From Strongylocentrotus purpuratus (Eukaryota; Echinodermata; Echinoidea; Camarodonta; Strongylocentrotidae): a DNA stretch of 64,000 nt. The translations under genes were made by a program, and so were the position numbers. Location: contig NW_022145615.1 in assembly GCF_000002235.5 (NCBI RefSeq), forward strand, positions 15,610,712 through 15,674,711, in the 5' to 3' direction. Each line of letters opens with the position of its first letter. Position 1 is the stretch's first letter. The notes beneath the pieces are model-generated. The model was not told the DNA's origin and searched no databases. It saw nothing but the letters and a program-made list of their open reading frames with translations. This document shows positions 33,904 to 43,797 of the stretch, in pieces.

Positions 33904-36900
33904 CTAAAAATAATAATATAAAACTCATAACAGTACATGTACCAGCCCTTTCACACTTCAGAAATATTGTTTGTTGTCTACCCATTGAGCAAAATGCATA
34001 GATATTGGTAACTGTTCATTTAGTGTGGGGGAGGGGGGAGGAACAAACCGCTGTCCCCTATTTTTTCGCCCGAATCCGCCAGGGCTGCCCGAAATTTTCT
34101 CCCTTGCCTGACTATACGCAATGAGCGTTTCCTATAGGAGAAAATAACATGCTTGTATCCTACTCAGCTTCCTTGTGGCCTACCAATTTTCAGTATAACT
34201 ATCGATTATATTCCCCCCTCCCCCTCCCCTGGCGATTAGAGGTCCGTGTTTTTTCCAGGTCAGTTTTAGGCACAATCGAAAAGAGATATAGCCCCTAGCC
34301 CCCTACCCTCTAATCATCATATAAAGTTTTTGTTACTGGGCTTGAAAGGATGATTAAAAGAAAAAATATTTATTAGAGTCCTCCCCCCCCCCCCCTCTCT
34401 CCTCAGCATTTATCATGGCTTGCAAGTCCACTTACTCAAATTTCAAACTCTACCTAATATTTGTATCACTATTTTTTTTTTTTTTAGCCATGAGCCTTGA
34501 ATGTACTATTTGATCAATAAATGGCGGGTAAAAAAAAGGGATCAACTGTCAATATATAAATATAACCATACCCGTTCATGTATCCTCTGACAGAGATGAA
34601 AAAGACATCCTTGAACGTGAGCATTTGGAAATGCCTGGGAAAATGCGTTCTTCGCTGCAAATTCGTAGTCGATCATGATTCTGGTTGGGTAGAACGCCCT
34701 TCCCTCCTGTAGTGCTGCTAGTACCCTTGCATATGACGCCTGGTCCTTATTTAGCATGAGGCAATAAACCAAAGGCACCACATGTCCCTCATATGTGGCG
34801 TGGATTGTCCACAACTGGAAGAAGATGGTCGGCACTACCTTGAACGTGCCATCAGCGAACCAACTTTCAGACGTTGACAGCAACTAGTAGCAAAACAGAA
34901 TGAATACATTTGCATCGAATATTATATATTTCAAACAAACAAACTGTTTCACTTGCAAAATTGTATGTATTATTTCCAAGCTATTTTATTTACTTACTTA
35001 CTGTTTTTTAATTATCATAGCATGATAATTAAAAAACATAATCGAAATAGGAGATCATGTCGTATCAGAACAATACCCCCTCAGGGGAATTGTTCTAGAA
35101 CCGATCCTGTACTTTGTCGAGAATAATAACCAATTTTAATTTAATTTCAATTTCAATTTTATAGGAAGTATTTGGATATCTTTATGATGACCTCACAATT
35201 TCAATTCATTCTAATGAATCCTGAAATCTTTTTTACTCAATACGTATGCTTTTGCAGCACTTCCTAAAATTGCGGAACCGTAGAAGGCCAAATGGCAATG
35301 AACCCCAACACTTGTTCTTACCTGAAGGTTCCTTTCCGTAGTAAACACTAAAATCCGGCGAGGGTCGTTTCTTCCAGAGTCGTGATAAAGGAAAAGCTCT
35401 CCACCCAGCGTCAATCGTTGATCTACAGGGATTTCCAGATCTTCCACAGTCATGGGAATGGGGAGGGCGTTTGGGTTCTCTTGGCGCTGTCTCCGGATAT
35501 TCCTCCTCATGTTGTTTAGTGATGGTAGCGCTGCCCGCCCTTCCTCTGTTACCTCGCATAGTGTCGCCATAAGCACCTGTTGTGGTCTTTCATTGGACTC
35601 AGTGGCCCTTCTCTTCGTTGCTGCTTTAACCTTCGTAGCATTGCTTCTACCATGGTTAGGCGGATGGTTATGCTCCGTTCTATCGCGGAATTGGTTATCA
35701 CCCATGACCTATTAGAGAAAAAGAAAAAGAGAGAGAGAGAGGAAGTGTGGGGAGAGAGAGAGAGAGAGAGATTGAGAGAGATAAAACATTATTCCCATAT
35801 ATATAGGCTATTAATCATCCACTAATTATTAGGCATTATGGATGGTAGACGAAATGGGCATTTAGAAAACTAGGAATCAGACAAAATGAATAATAGACCA
35901 AATGGTAATAGATTAATTGGGGATTAGACCGAATGACTGTCGTCCTAGATGGCCGCTAGATCTAACGATAAGTAGACGAAACTATTATGGGACAAAGTGG
36001 ATAGTAGACTGGCTGGTTGTTAACCAAACGGCAATTCACCCTAAATAGCTACATGTACGTTGATCTCAACACAACGAATTAAGTTTCCTAAAAAGCAACT
36101 CCTTGTGATTTTTTTGTTAACGGGGAGTCCAACATTGATAGTTAACTTCTCAAGACTAAACCTGAAAAATTAGTGAAGCGTGTTGAACAAAGTTTGAATT
36201 TTTGAAAGTTAGAATCACTTTCATCCCGTAGATACAAACTTAATTGTTTATTTGATTGTTTTGTGTTTGTTTTGGGTTTTTTCCCCTTTGTCACTATGAT
36301 TTGATTTTGTAGTTAAATTTCTGTAAATATGTTCATTTATTATAACTTTCATATTTGTTTGTGAATTATATTTTCATTGTTTTAAATTTTATTCGAATTT
36401 TATGTAATCACTGCCTCGCTGAAAAAACAGCTTTTGCTGAATGCGGGCACAAGTTGTATTTGTTTTTAACCATGAATAAATAATAATAAAAAAAAAAATA
36501 TAGGTAGGGCTCTTCGAATTAGCCGAATCGGTATTTTCTGTATAAAGTAGCGGCAGACAACTTTATAATATAATAATATAATAAATTTAATTTATATAGC
36601 GCTAAATACAAATGTCTCTAAGCGCTTTACAAATATATTATTACCCCGGTCATTGGATTCAGTGCTTACCCGCACACAATGTGTGCACAATCTCCACTCC
36701 CTGGGGAGCATTCCAGCCAGGCGTTACATGACGCTCAAAAACTGTTTGACCAACAATGACGGTCGCATCCTACCGGGTACCCATTTAACACCTGGGTGGA
36801 GAGTAGCAAGTGCAGGTTAATATCTTGCCAAAGGATATTAGTGCCGTGTCGGGATTCGAACCCTCGACCTTCGCATCTCCAAGTCAAGCGCCTTAAACCA

Positions 36901-39900
36901 CTCGACCACGACACTCCCTTTCCCGTTTGTTCCTACACACAAACAATTATTTCTAGAGAACCTGTAATAATATACTCTCCATATTATATTTTAAGTAGTG
37001 CCCCAAGGGTGAAGGCGCTTGGGAGAAGAAAAAAAAATCTTCATATTTGTGTACAAGACAAACGAAGGGTTATTTGTCACTACGGCACAATCCAATGAGA
37101 GAATTGCCAATTTGAGATTTGCATGGATGTATATAGTGATCTCATATATCAAACATTCATTATTTTCTTATCATTGGTCCGATTTATTCCAAACTTTTGC
37201 CATTCTGTTTCTCTGATGTATCTGCTTTCATTCCTTAAAAGCAATGGAATTGTTACAAGGGTTGGATTTCCTTTGAACCGTAAAGATACTATGTCCCTTT
37301 TGCAGCAAACATCTAATGCTGTCGAACTTTGTAGGAATTATGAATATGTCATGTATGTCCTATCTGTGAAATATAAACGTTAGCAGTGTCCTAATATTCA
37401 AATTATGCAAGGAAACCCGTTTACTTGCTAGACTTCACCGTCAGACACTATTGAGTGACTGACTGGCCTTTTTTCTTCTTTGGTAATAACATATATAAAA
37501 TGAGCTGTAAAGGGTACATAAGCATTTGCCTACATCAATAACCCACTTCTTGTAATGGCCAAATTAAACTGATTGAATCACTGCGCAGCTTAAAACGTAC
37601 GACCATTCGGTACAATGGTCTGAAAATCAGACTGTTACTTACTGGCTCTATAGCTCTTAAGTCGATTCGACAACTAATATTTGTTATTTTCCCACTTAAA
37701 GACATTTTCAAACCCCCGTTTTTTAGGAGAGTTCTAAATTAGTATTATCTTTCAAATGCCGTTGGAACTTAACCTTTTCATTTTTTGGCCTGCAAATGGG
37801 AATAGTACCTTTAACAGGATTGTATCTGTGCTTTTACAGAAATATTTGTGTGGAAACCAGAAGTAGCCAGTCATACTTAATCAAGCAGGTAAATGAGAGG
37901 AATGGGTCGGTGAAAGTTTAAATGAATTCCGATTAAAGATAAGATTTTATTTTGTTTAAGTTGCAAACTCCCCTCCCTTCTACTCTGTACTAAAAATCAG
38001 AAATCTTTATTTTCCTTAGACAAAATTTTCAGTTATACATGCACCCTAAATATACTATTTCAAATGTGTTTTCCTATCCAATCCTTGTATGGAAGAAATC
38101 TATTCCGTCATCAACAACGAAGAGAATTAAGTTGATTACATTTTCTGAGCAAATTGGAGAGGAGTGCGGATACGCCACAATGTTATCGATAATGTAATGT
38201 CATTATTATTACTGAAAATATTATTAATGACAATTTTATTATTTTCCTTCTTAAAGCGTCTGGTAGACGCCGTAATAGAAAATGAGGAAAATAAAAGAAA
38301 ATAATTGATTACATTTTTGTTTCCTACTTCATAACTGGAAGGGGTTGAGCTCTAAATCTTTCAGAGTATTGTTCAAAAATTGTATTGCATATCACAAGCC
38401 ATCTGCAGAAAAAATCTCATCGAGATTTTGAGGGCTTGCAAATGTGTGATACTATCTTTAAAGACAAAATTTGGAAAATTAGCTACATTAATGCCTTTGC
38501 TTAATTGTAGTGAGACTGTCAAATTGATGATTTGTCAGCTCTGAATGCGAACACCATGCACACCCATCGATGACCTCCTGTTACCCTGCTTAACATCCGT
38601 TAGTTCATGGATGACTGATCACAAGTTAAAGAACAAAATAATCACAATTCTAACTTCAGGTCAGCGAAAATGAACAAAAAATAACATTAACAACAAAAAC
38701 AAATCTTAATATCTCTATTTCATTTAATATTGACAGAAATTAAACTTGGTATATCTTGTCAGTTACTTTTATCATATTGGACCTATATGTCATGTTTGAC
38801 TGTGCACAAATTAAAGACAAAATAACCATGTTTATTCCTAAAATGTATGTCATTGCTTCCTTTATTGTAGAACAATGTTTTTCAGAAGGTCGTTGACCTC
38901 CATCCATTACTTCATAATAATATTAATAATGGTGGCTTCTTATATAGCGGACATGTCTGTCACGTTGTGACGCTCCTGGCGCTGCCCCGATTATTACCCT
39001 TGCTTTAGCAAGGCGGCCACTGCGGCGCTCTAGCATTTCAACGAATTAATTCCTACCAGGTACTCATTTACATCACCTTTGAAATGTGGCTATTCCTCTC
39101 TTGTTTGTGTGTTTGTGTGATTGTATGTTTTTCCCTTAATAAACATGCTGGCTCGGAGTGTAACCTCACTAGTCATAAGGACCGCGATTTATTACGTGGA
39201 ACTTCCGATACGTGAAGAACCGCTATTCATAAAACGGAAAGAGGGCCGCTATTCACAAAAGCGTGAGGACTGTTATTCTTGAGGACCGCTATTCATAAAG
39301 TGAGATAAGGGTCGCTATTCATAATTCACATCTAGGGGTCATTACTCTTAAGGACCGCTATTCATAATACGAAATCGGGGTCGCTATTCATAAACAAATT
39401 GATGTCCTTTATTGTTTAATATGACATTGCATTTTTTGTATTCTATCTTTAATTTGTGCTCACTCAAGCATAACCTAATAAATACGATGTGGGGGAAAGT
39501 AACTGACTAGCTTGCCGTCTTTAGTTTCTTTCAACAACAAGAAGTAAAGAAATACCTTTATGACTTAATAATTTTTTTCCTCTGTTTGTGCTCAGTCAAC
39601 CATGAAATGATGGAAACATCGTCACTGAAAAGTAGGGTGGCAACGCATATTACGGAAAATGTTTGCGTTTTAGGCCGGTCTCCAAATTTTAAGTAATATT
39701 TTAATGTGGTTATTTGTTTAATCTTGTGCTCAGCTATAACCGTTAAGTAATTGATTACGATCTCAGTAGATCATTAATAAGCTTACGGTTCCTCTATGAA
39801 CTGAAGCAACGACACTAATTTCATGAAGTTTAAACTGTGATTCTTATTTTATCCCCTTTACCTTGTGCTTATGGTAGGCAATGCCAGCCCACCCCCTCCC

Positions 39901-41305
39901 CTCCTCTGAAAATACCACTGCAAGGAGGTCCGAGTGTGATGTTTGCATATAGTGCGGAAAATCATCAATTTGGCTGTCCTTAGCTACAGCAATGACATTG
40001 ATCTTGCGAATCATTTATTTTTCGGTCTTTAAAGGGACTTGGTAACATTGTTTATATGAGAGAAAATGGTGCTAAGGCAGTGACTTCATTGCTAGATGTA
40101 CAATTAAAGATAATCTGAAAGTTTGAGTGAAAACGGACCATTATTAATGATAACCATTGGGAAAAACTGATCTCACTGATCGATTCCTTAATTCTCCCAA
40201 CTATATTATCACAATTTAATTACATTTCAGGTGAAAGTACATCGTCTTGTGACGATTGCAACAAACTGGCTCTTCATAACATTCCAGACATTTTAGTGTT
40301 GAAAGATTTTAAAAAGCCTGTCTTATGTCTTATTTTCATGGAAAAACGGTTTGGAAAATTCAAAAATGGTTGGGAGAATTTACTGTTAATCACTGTTAAA
40401 GGGTGTTACTCAGTGTCCGCTTCAAAGAAAACCGTGCATTTATTTGTGGTTTAAGAATTTTCTCAGGATTTTTTGCCTGTAAGTACAGTAAAAGGAATAT
40501 AATAAGTAAGATTTCATACAAAAATTACACCGTTTTTTAATCAACCTTCAACAATGTTACCGAATCACTTTTTGAGTTCTTAATACGGCCGGGGGGGGGG
40601 GGGGGTGATTATGCCCCCTTAAGATCGCTGCCGTGAAACGGCCGATCTCCGCGAAAATTTGCACGCATGTCAAGTGAAGTGTATTATACAATACTATGAT
40701 AATTTTTGAAAAATTCACTTATTTGCATATTTATGGTAATTTATGCAAATAAGGTCATAAATCACATTTTACCCATAAATCATATATTATTCATATTTAA
40801 GCATCTGATTTTCAAAAACATTCTTTTAAAGATGCGCAAGACTCGAAAGAAAAAGGTCAGCGAGCGTCGGGGCGCCATCCATATGCGTTCCCGAACAATT
40901 AGAAAATCGTGGAGGGGGGGGGGGCATAATGCCCAGGGGCGGATCCAGGAATTTCTTCCCGGGTGCGTATATGGGGGGCACACGGGGGGGGGGGGTAAGA
41001 GAACATATAAATATTTTTGTTTTAGTCCCCCAAAACGCAACGACTCAGCCAGCCGCTGAATAAACGGGGGGGGGGGGGGGGGGGGGGGGTAAGCGGAGAT
41101 AACTTTTTTTTGGGTCCCATAAAAATTGCTGAATAAGCGGGGGGGGGGGGTGGTAAGCGGACCCCACTTTTTTTTGGTCCCATAAAAATCGCAGAAAAAG
41201 CGGGGGGGGGGGGGTTTGGTAAGCGGACACTTTTTTTTTTGGTCACGAAAATTGTAAATTTGACATTTTGTTTCGTTGGAGTCAACTTTTTAGGTCAGGC
41301 ATTTG

Positions 41306-41336
<31 letters not shown>

Positions 41337-42093
41337 TAAATTTATATTTTTTTTTATTACAAACAATTATTGAATTTTGGGGCCCGTGGGGCACGTCCCT
41401 GTTTTTCAGTACATTTTGGCGAATTTAGGGCTGATTTTAACATATTTTTGAGCGGCCGGGGGGGGGGGGGGACGTGCCCCCTCTGCCACCCCGGCCTTAT
41501 TAGGGTTAAGGTGTGTTGAGTCAATTATGACTCAATGGCGACCTCTGATTTTTATGGAAACGTTACGTAAGAAAAACGGACACAGTTGTGTCTCGGTGAA
41601 TTCGTTTAAACGTTTGCAGTTAAGAATTTATAAGGAGCTGTTTAGGGGAACAACCCTTTTGAGCCGACTGTCCATTAATTATATTGACCAAAGAGATCAC
41701 TGGTCCTAGGAAGCCGTGCGTCTAAAGTTTTAACTTAAATTTATGCTATGCTAGTGTCCATTTAAAAAAAATTGAAATTATTATATGAATTGTTAGGCTC
41801 TGTTCAACCTTAATCATTTTCATATTGGTAATATATTAGACAATGGGCTGTGGCGTAGAACCAATAGGCTCTGGGACTTATGTATTGTAATAAACGGTTG
41901 GTACAAGTCATTCACTCCACAATATGTTGGTACGTTTGATGCTTACCTTAATTTTTGCTCTGCATTGTCGTGTGTTCCTTCGTAGCTCACATTCAAAGCC
42001 CTCGTACCCATCTGCCAAATCTTTTTGCTTGACGTACATGTATCCTCCCAGGAGGAGCTTTCGCCCACCCCTCTCGCTCTGTATCCATTCCAT
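33355..42093 (-). CDS. FLYWCH zinc finger / MULE transposase-like protein, four exons
   Basis: Joining 42093-41947, 35708-35322, 34883-34572 and 33903-33355 on the minus strand gives one 464-residue frame. Splice sites fit: donors AAG|GTAAGC, CAG|GTAAGA and CGG|GTATGG; acceptors TCTCTAATAG, TTTGCTACTAG and TATTTTTAG. All introns are phase 0. Residues 1-66 form a FLYWCH-type zinc finger (GGRKLLLGGYMYV, GFEC, QCRAKIK, then HNHPP across the first junction). Residues 179-282 carry the MULE transposase core (WFADGTFKV with D189; IMIDYEFAAKNAF with D250; QGCLFHLCQ), and exon 4 supplies TNNHVEGWHRRF with E382. The family moves Mutator-like elements by DDE catalysis, and some members are domesticated as host genes. 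The start is chosen at ATG 42093 (AAAGATGG context). No terminal inverted repeats were seen, and intron 1 is full of other transposons, so either an autonomous element remnant or a domesticated gene is possible. Confidence 0.8.
33904..34571 (-). other. Intron 3 of FLYWCH-MULE gene
   Basis: 668 bp, GTATGG...TTTAG. Contains a C run at 34381-34396 and G-rich stretch near 34027-34040; no nested gene. Confidence 0.7.
34572..34883 (-). CDS. Exon 3 of FLYWCH-MULE gene (transposase core)
   Basis: 104 codons. Encodes STSESWFADGTFKVVPTIFF then LWTIHATYEGHVVPLVYCLM, RIMIDYEFAAKNAFSQAFPN and VQGCLFHLCQRIHER. The first two catalytic aspartates of the MULE DDE fold are in WFADGTF and MIDYE, and the CxxH-like CLFHLCQ motif follows. 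Confidence 0.85.
34884..35321 (-). other. Intron 2 of FLYWCH-MULE gene
   Basis: 438 bp, GTAAGA...CTAG. Holds a TTTTTTAATTATCATAGCAT / ATGATAATTAAAAAAC inverted repeat near 35005-35038 and the C/G palindrome at 35057-35105. Confidence 0.75.
35050..35105. repeat. Short palindrome sharing junction motifs with the C-rich minisatellites
   Basis: Reads CGTATCAGAACAATACCCCC, then TCAGGGGAATTGTTCTAGAA. CGTATCA is the left flank of the array at 30.2 kb, and TTGTCCTAGAACC is the right flank of the array at 43.5 kb. The two array ends are thus joined here without the repeats between. Confidence 0.65.
35322..35708 (-). CDS. Exon 2 of FLYWCH-MULE gene
   Basis: 129 codons. Opens VMGDNQFRDRTEHNHPPNHG, completing the FLYWCH finger, followed by a basic region (KVKAATKRRATESNERPQQV) and the usual linker with NMRRNIRRQRQ and PVDQRLTLGGELFLYHDSG. 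The acceptor has a strong polypyrimidine tract (the reverse complement of the GA repeat at 35716-35775). Confidence 0.8.
35716..35775 (+). repeat. GA-rich microsatellite
   Basis: AGAAAAAGAAAAAGAGAGAG followed by further GA repeats. On the gene's strand it is the polypyrimidine tract of the exon 2 acceptor, so repeat length could influence splicing. Confidence 0.85.
36290..36502 (+). mobile_element. LINE 3' tail fragment with (AATA)n end
   Basis: CACTGCCTCGCTGAAAAAAC then a CAGCTTTTGCTG hairpin and a final TGAATAAATAATAATAAAAA run. A GC hairpin followed by a short AT-rich tandem tail is the arrangement seen at other LINE 3' ends in this window. No coding part remains. Confidence 0.45.
36565..36921 (-). 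mobile_element. tRNA-derived SINE (near full length)
   Basis: The minus strand starts with a tRNA-like head (36846-36914), then a body with CTGGCTGGAATGCTCCCCAG and an AGCGCTTAGAGACATTTGTA segment, ending in TATATAAATTAAATTTATTA. The body motif TTTATATAGCGCT...AAGCGCTTTACAAA is a widespread invertebrate SINE feature. Related fragments lie at 38.9, 51.9 and 63.7 kb. Confidence 0.75.
36846..36914 (-). tRNA. tRNA-like head of SINE (not a functional tRNA)
   Basis: Minus-strand A box TGGTCGAGTGG (plus 36898-36908) and B box GGTTCGAATCC (plus 36852-36862) are intact, and the ends GTGTCG / CGACAC pair as an acceptor stem. These form an RNA polymerase III internal promoter. Attachment to the SINE body argues against a genuine tRNA gene. 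Confidence 0.7.
37284..37810 (+). mobile_element. TTAA MITE (family E), copy 1
   Basis: Starts AGATACTATGTCCCTTTTGC and ends GCAAATGGGAATAGTACCT followed by TTAA. It is about 527 bp and collinear with the 50.72-51.26 kb copy (ATGTCATGTATGTCCTATCT, CAGACACTATTGAGTGACTG, CAATAACCCACTTCTTGTAA). Inverted ends and TTAA flanks fit piggyBac-type non-autonomous elements. The left TTAA has decayed to GTAA. Confidence 0.8.
37811..38919. other. No feature recognised within intron 1
   Basis: AT-rich, no domain or clear repeat; an AAAATTAAAGACAAAATAA-like phrase recurs near 38630 and 38815 but is too weak to call. Confidence 0.4.
38920..39090 (-). mobile_element. SINE-like fragment
   Basis: TAATAATATTAATAATGGTG, TTATATAGCGGACATGTC and CTACCAGGTACTCATTTACA parallel the SINE body at 36.57-36.80 kb (TTTATATAGCGCT; CTACCGGGTACCCATTTAAC). 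The tRNA head is missing. Confidence 0.55.
39179..39395 (+). repeat. Degenerate minisatellite with GGACCGCTATTCATAA core
   Basis: The phrase CCGCTATTCATAAA or a close variant recurs about seven times at 39.18-39.40 kb with 25-40 bp spacing and variable linkers (for example GAACCGCTATTCATAAAAC and GGGTCGCTATTCATAA). Confidence 0.8.
39396..40025. other. No feature recognised within intron 1
   Basis: AT-rich unique-looking sequence without supportable genes or repeats. Confidence 0.4.
40030..40572. mobile_element. MITE-like element with GGTAACATTGTT ends
   Basis: The left end AAAGGGACTTGGTAACATTG and the right end CAACAATGTTACCGAATCAC are inverted, about 540 bp apart. No coding frame inside. 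Target duplication was not resolved. Confidence 0.55.
40582..40605. repeat. Homopolymer G run
   Basis: About 14 G residues following CGGCC. Confidence 0.9.
40934..41060 (+). mobile_element. hAT-like terminus (CAGGGGCGGATCCAGG)
   Basis: CAGGGGCGGATCCAGGAATT is a classic hAT-type terminal sequence and is followed by G-rich DNA. The opposite terminus was not found, so only one end is claimed. Confidence 0.5.
41061..41240 (+). repeat. G-run tandem repeat (~75 bp units)
   Basis: Three related units, each with a run of 10-26 G residues, a GGTAAGCGGA phrase, a T run and CCCATAAAAATYGC. Strong G-quadruplex potential on the plus strand; assembly errors are likely in such runs. Confidence 0.85.
41241..41946. 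other. Intron 1, 5' end; AT run and G run only
   Basis: Contains a (TA) run at 41306-41330 and a G run at 41459-41471. No gene. Confidence 0.5.
41947..42093 (-). CDS. Exon 1 of FLYWCH-MULE gene (FLYWCH domain)
   Basis: 49 codons. Encodes SERGGRKLLLGGYMYVKQKD and FECELRRNTRQCRAKIK, the conserved glycine/tyrosine/cysteine pattern of FLYWCH fingers; the zinc-binding histidines come from exon 2 (HNHPP). Ends at a consensus donor. The frame is open a further 16 codons upstream to 42141, so the methionine could lie there instead. Confidence 0.75.
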
Positions 42094-42133
42094 CTTTGTG
42101 AAGTTTGACTTAATATGCCACGAGTATTGAATC

Positions 42134-42238
42134 AAATTCAATTGCCAGAAGACGCATGTATCAAATCGAATTCAATTGCCAGAAGACGCATGTATCAAAT
42201 CGAATTCAATTGCCAGAAGACGCATGTATCAAATCAAA
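42134..42238 (+). repeat. 34 bp tandem repeat, three copies, next to exon 1
   Basis: CAATTGCCAGAAGACGCATG starts units at 42139, 42173 and 42207 with exact 34 bp steps. It lies about 40 bp upstream of the proposed start codon of the FLYWCH-MULE gene, where promoter or 5' UTR sequence would be expected. Confidence 0.9.
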
Positions 42239-43016
42239 GTACGGAATTTACATTTCTTAGAAATTTAACAATACATTGCGCGCAGATGAGTACGCGTTAC
42301 AGCTAGTCTCCCCCAAAATGGCCCAACAAAGAAATTAGGATGTAAGATTTCATTATTTATGCATCCTCTGTAACTTTTCTAATCAGCTGATAGTATATTT
42401 GTCTTTGTATGCATAATAGGCCCTCATCCACGATCTATTCCAAACTAAAGGTTCTCTTCATGTTTATAAATGTAATGTAATATATATATTTATATATATA
42501 TATATATTTCTGTTGTCATGGTGAACTCAAATATGTTTTCTTGTACTGTAATTTATTTTGAAATAAAAATTGCCTTCAAGTTAAATATATGGTATGTACG
42601 GTGCCATATTAAAAGAAAATAAGTGTGTCTTGTCCTTTTTTTTCTTGCTCGTTCACTAAATCAAGAAACAAATGTGCCCATACGTGTGTACATAGCTCTT
42701 GACGAATGCCAGAGTGATGCAAAATAAATAGTTTGTGAAGAATTTAAGATTGGGCGAAACTTTTCATTTCTTAAGAGGGCACTGTGTCTAACAAAAATTT
42801 GAAATAACGCTGCTCAAGAGAAATCCTTCGTAGAAAACAGCAACCACAGTGGTGTTGCATACATTATAGTTAAAGAAAAATGTGTAGTAATGAGAGGAAC
42901 ATCACGCGCAAGTATTTGAACGAATGTGGGTTCATGCACGGGATTTTATGGGCTCGTAGCCTTCACAACATCTCTCAATGTGTCAAATCGTCTTTTGCTA
43001 TTGAATCCTGATTGTC
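42239..43016. other. No gene; region upstream of FLYWCH-MULE gene
   Basis: AT-rich with a TA run at 42481-42507. No promoter element could be identified with confidence. Confidence 0.4.
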
Positions 43017-43541
43017 TTCGGGGGGGGGGGGGTAGTTGTCCTCAGGCGTAGTTATCCATGGGGGCGGGTAATTGTCCTCGGGGGGTAATTCCTCAGGGGG
43101 TAGTTTTCCGGGGGGTAATTGTCCTCGGGGGGTTGTTTTCCGGGGGGTAATTGTCCTTGGGGGGTAATTGTCCTCGGGGGGTAATTGTCCTCGGGGGTAG
43201 TTGTCCTCGGGGGGTAGTTTTCCGGGGGGTAATTGTCCTTGGGGGGGTAATTGTCCTCGGGGGGTAATTGTCCTCGGGGGGTAATTGTCCTCGGGGGTAG
43301 TTGTCCTCGGGGGGTAGTTTTCCGGGGGGTAAATTTCCGGGGGGTAATTGTCCTTGGGGGGTAATTGTCCTCGGGGGGTAATTCTCCGGGGGGTAAATTT
43401 CCGGGGGGTAATTGTCCTTAGGGGGTTATTGTCCTCAGGGGGTAATTCTCCGGGGGGTAATTTTCCGGGGGGTAATTGTCCTTGGGGGGTAGTTTTCCGG
43501 GGGGTAATTTTCCGGGGGGTGATTGCCCAGGGGGTAATTGT
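43017..43541 (-). repeat. C-rich minisatellite, inverted partner of the 30.2 kb array
   Basis: On the minus strand it reads GGACAATTACCCCCTGGGC then CAATCACCCCCCGGAAAATT, the same opening order of units as at 30.23 kb. G runs of 5-6 every ~17 bp on the plus strand. The right flank is TGTCCTAGAACCAGGG, then cassette C. Confidence 0.9.
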
Positions 43542-43547
43542 CCTAGA

Positions 43548-43797
43548 ACCAGGGTACGCATATGCGTGTTCCAACCGACCCCCCGGTCCGGTTTGTAAAG
43601 TCAATACGGCTCGCCCTTTTTCTTTTGTATACGAGCCTTTTTCAGCACCCCCCCCCCCCCCCCCCCCCCCCCCCACTTTTCAGCAAAAGTCCGGTGTGTA
43701 AAGTCAATACGGGTCGACCTTTTTCTTTTGTTACGAAAAGGACATTTTGGCAACACGCATGGGGTCCGTCCGTTCTCGGAGTGGGGGGGGGGGGGGC
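43548..43797 (+). repeat. Repeat cassette C, forward copy 1
   Basis: AGGGTACGCATATGCGTGTT, then TTTGTAAAGTCAATACGGCT, a long C run (43648-43673), CAAAAGTCCGGTGTGTAAAG, TTTGTTACGAAAAGGACATT and CAACACGCATGGGGTCCG, ending in a G run. Matches the reverse complement of 18.46-18.71 kb. Confidence 0.85.

Larger units (their letters stand above)
35709..41946 (-). other. Intron 1 of FLYWCH-MULE gene (transposon-rich)
   Basis: About 6.24 kb from donor GTAAGC to acceptor TCTCTAATAG. It carries a GA repeat, a LINE 3' tail, a SINE, a TTAA MITE, a second SINE-like fragment, a minisatellite, another MITE and G runs, all listed separately. No other exon was recognised. The exon 1-2 link rests on phase, splice signals and completion of the FLYWCH motif; no transcript is available. 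Confidence 0.65.

Noticed and set aside
42975..43676. 233-residue proline-rich minus-strand frame
   Set aside because: Same minisatellite in inverted orientation; not a gene.
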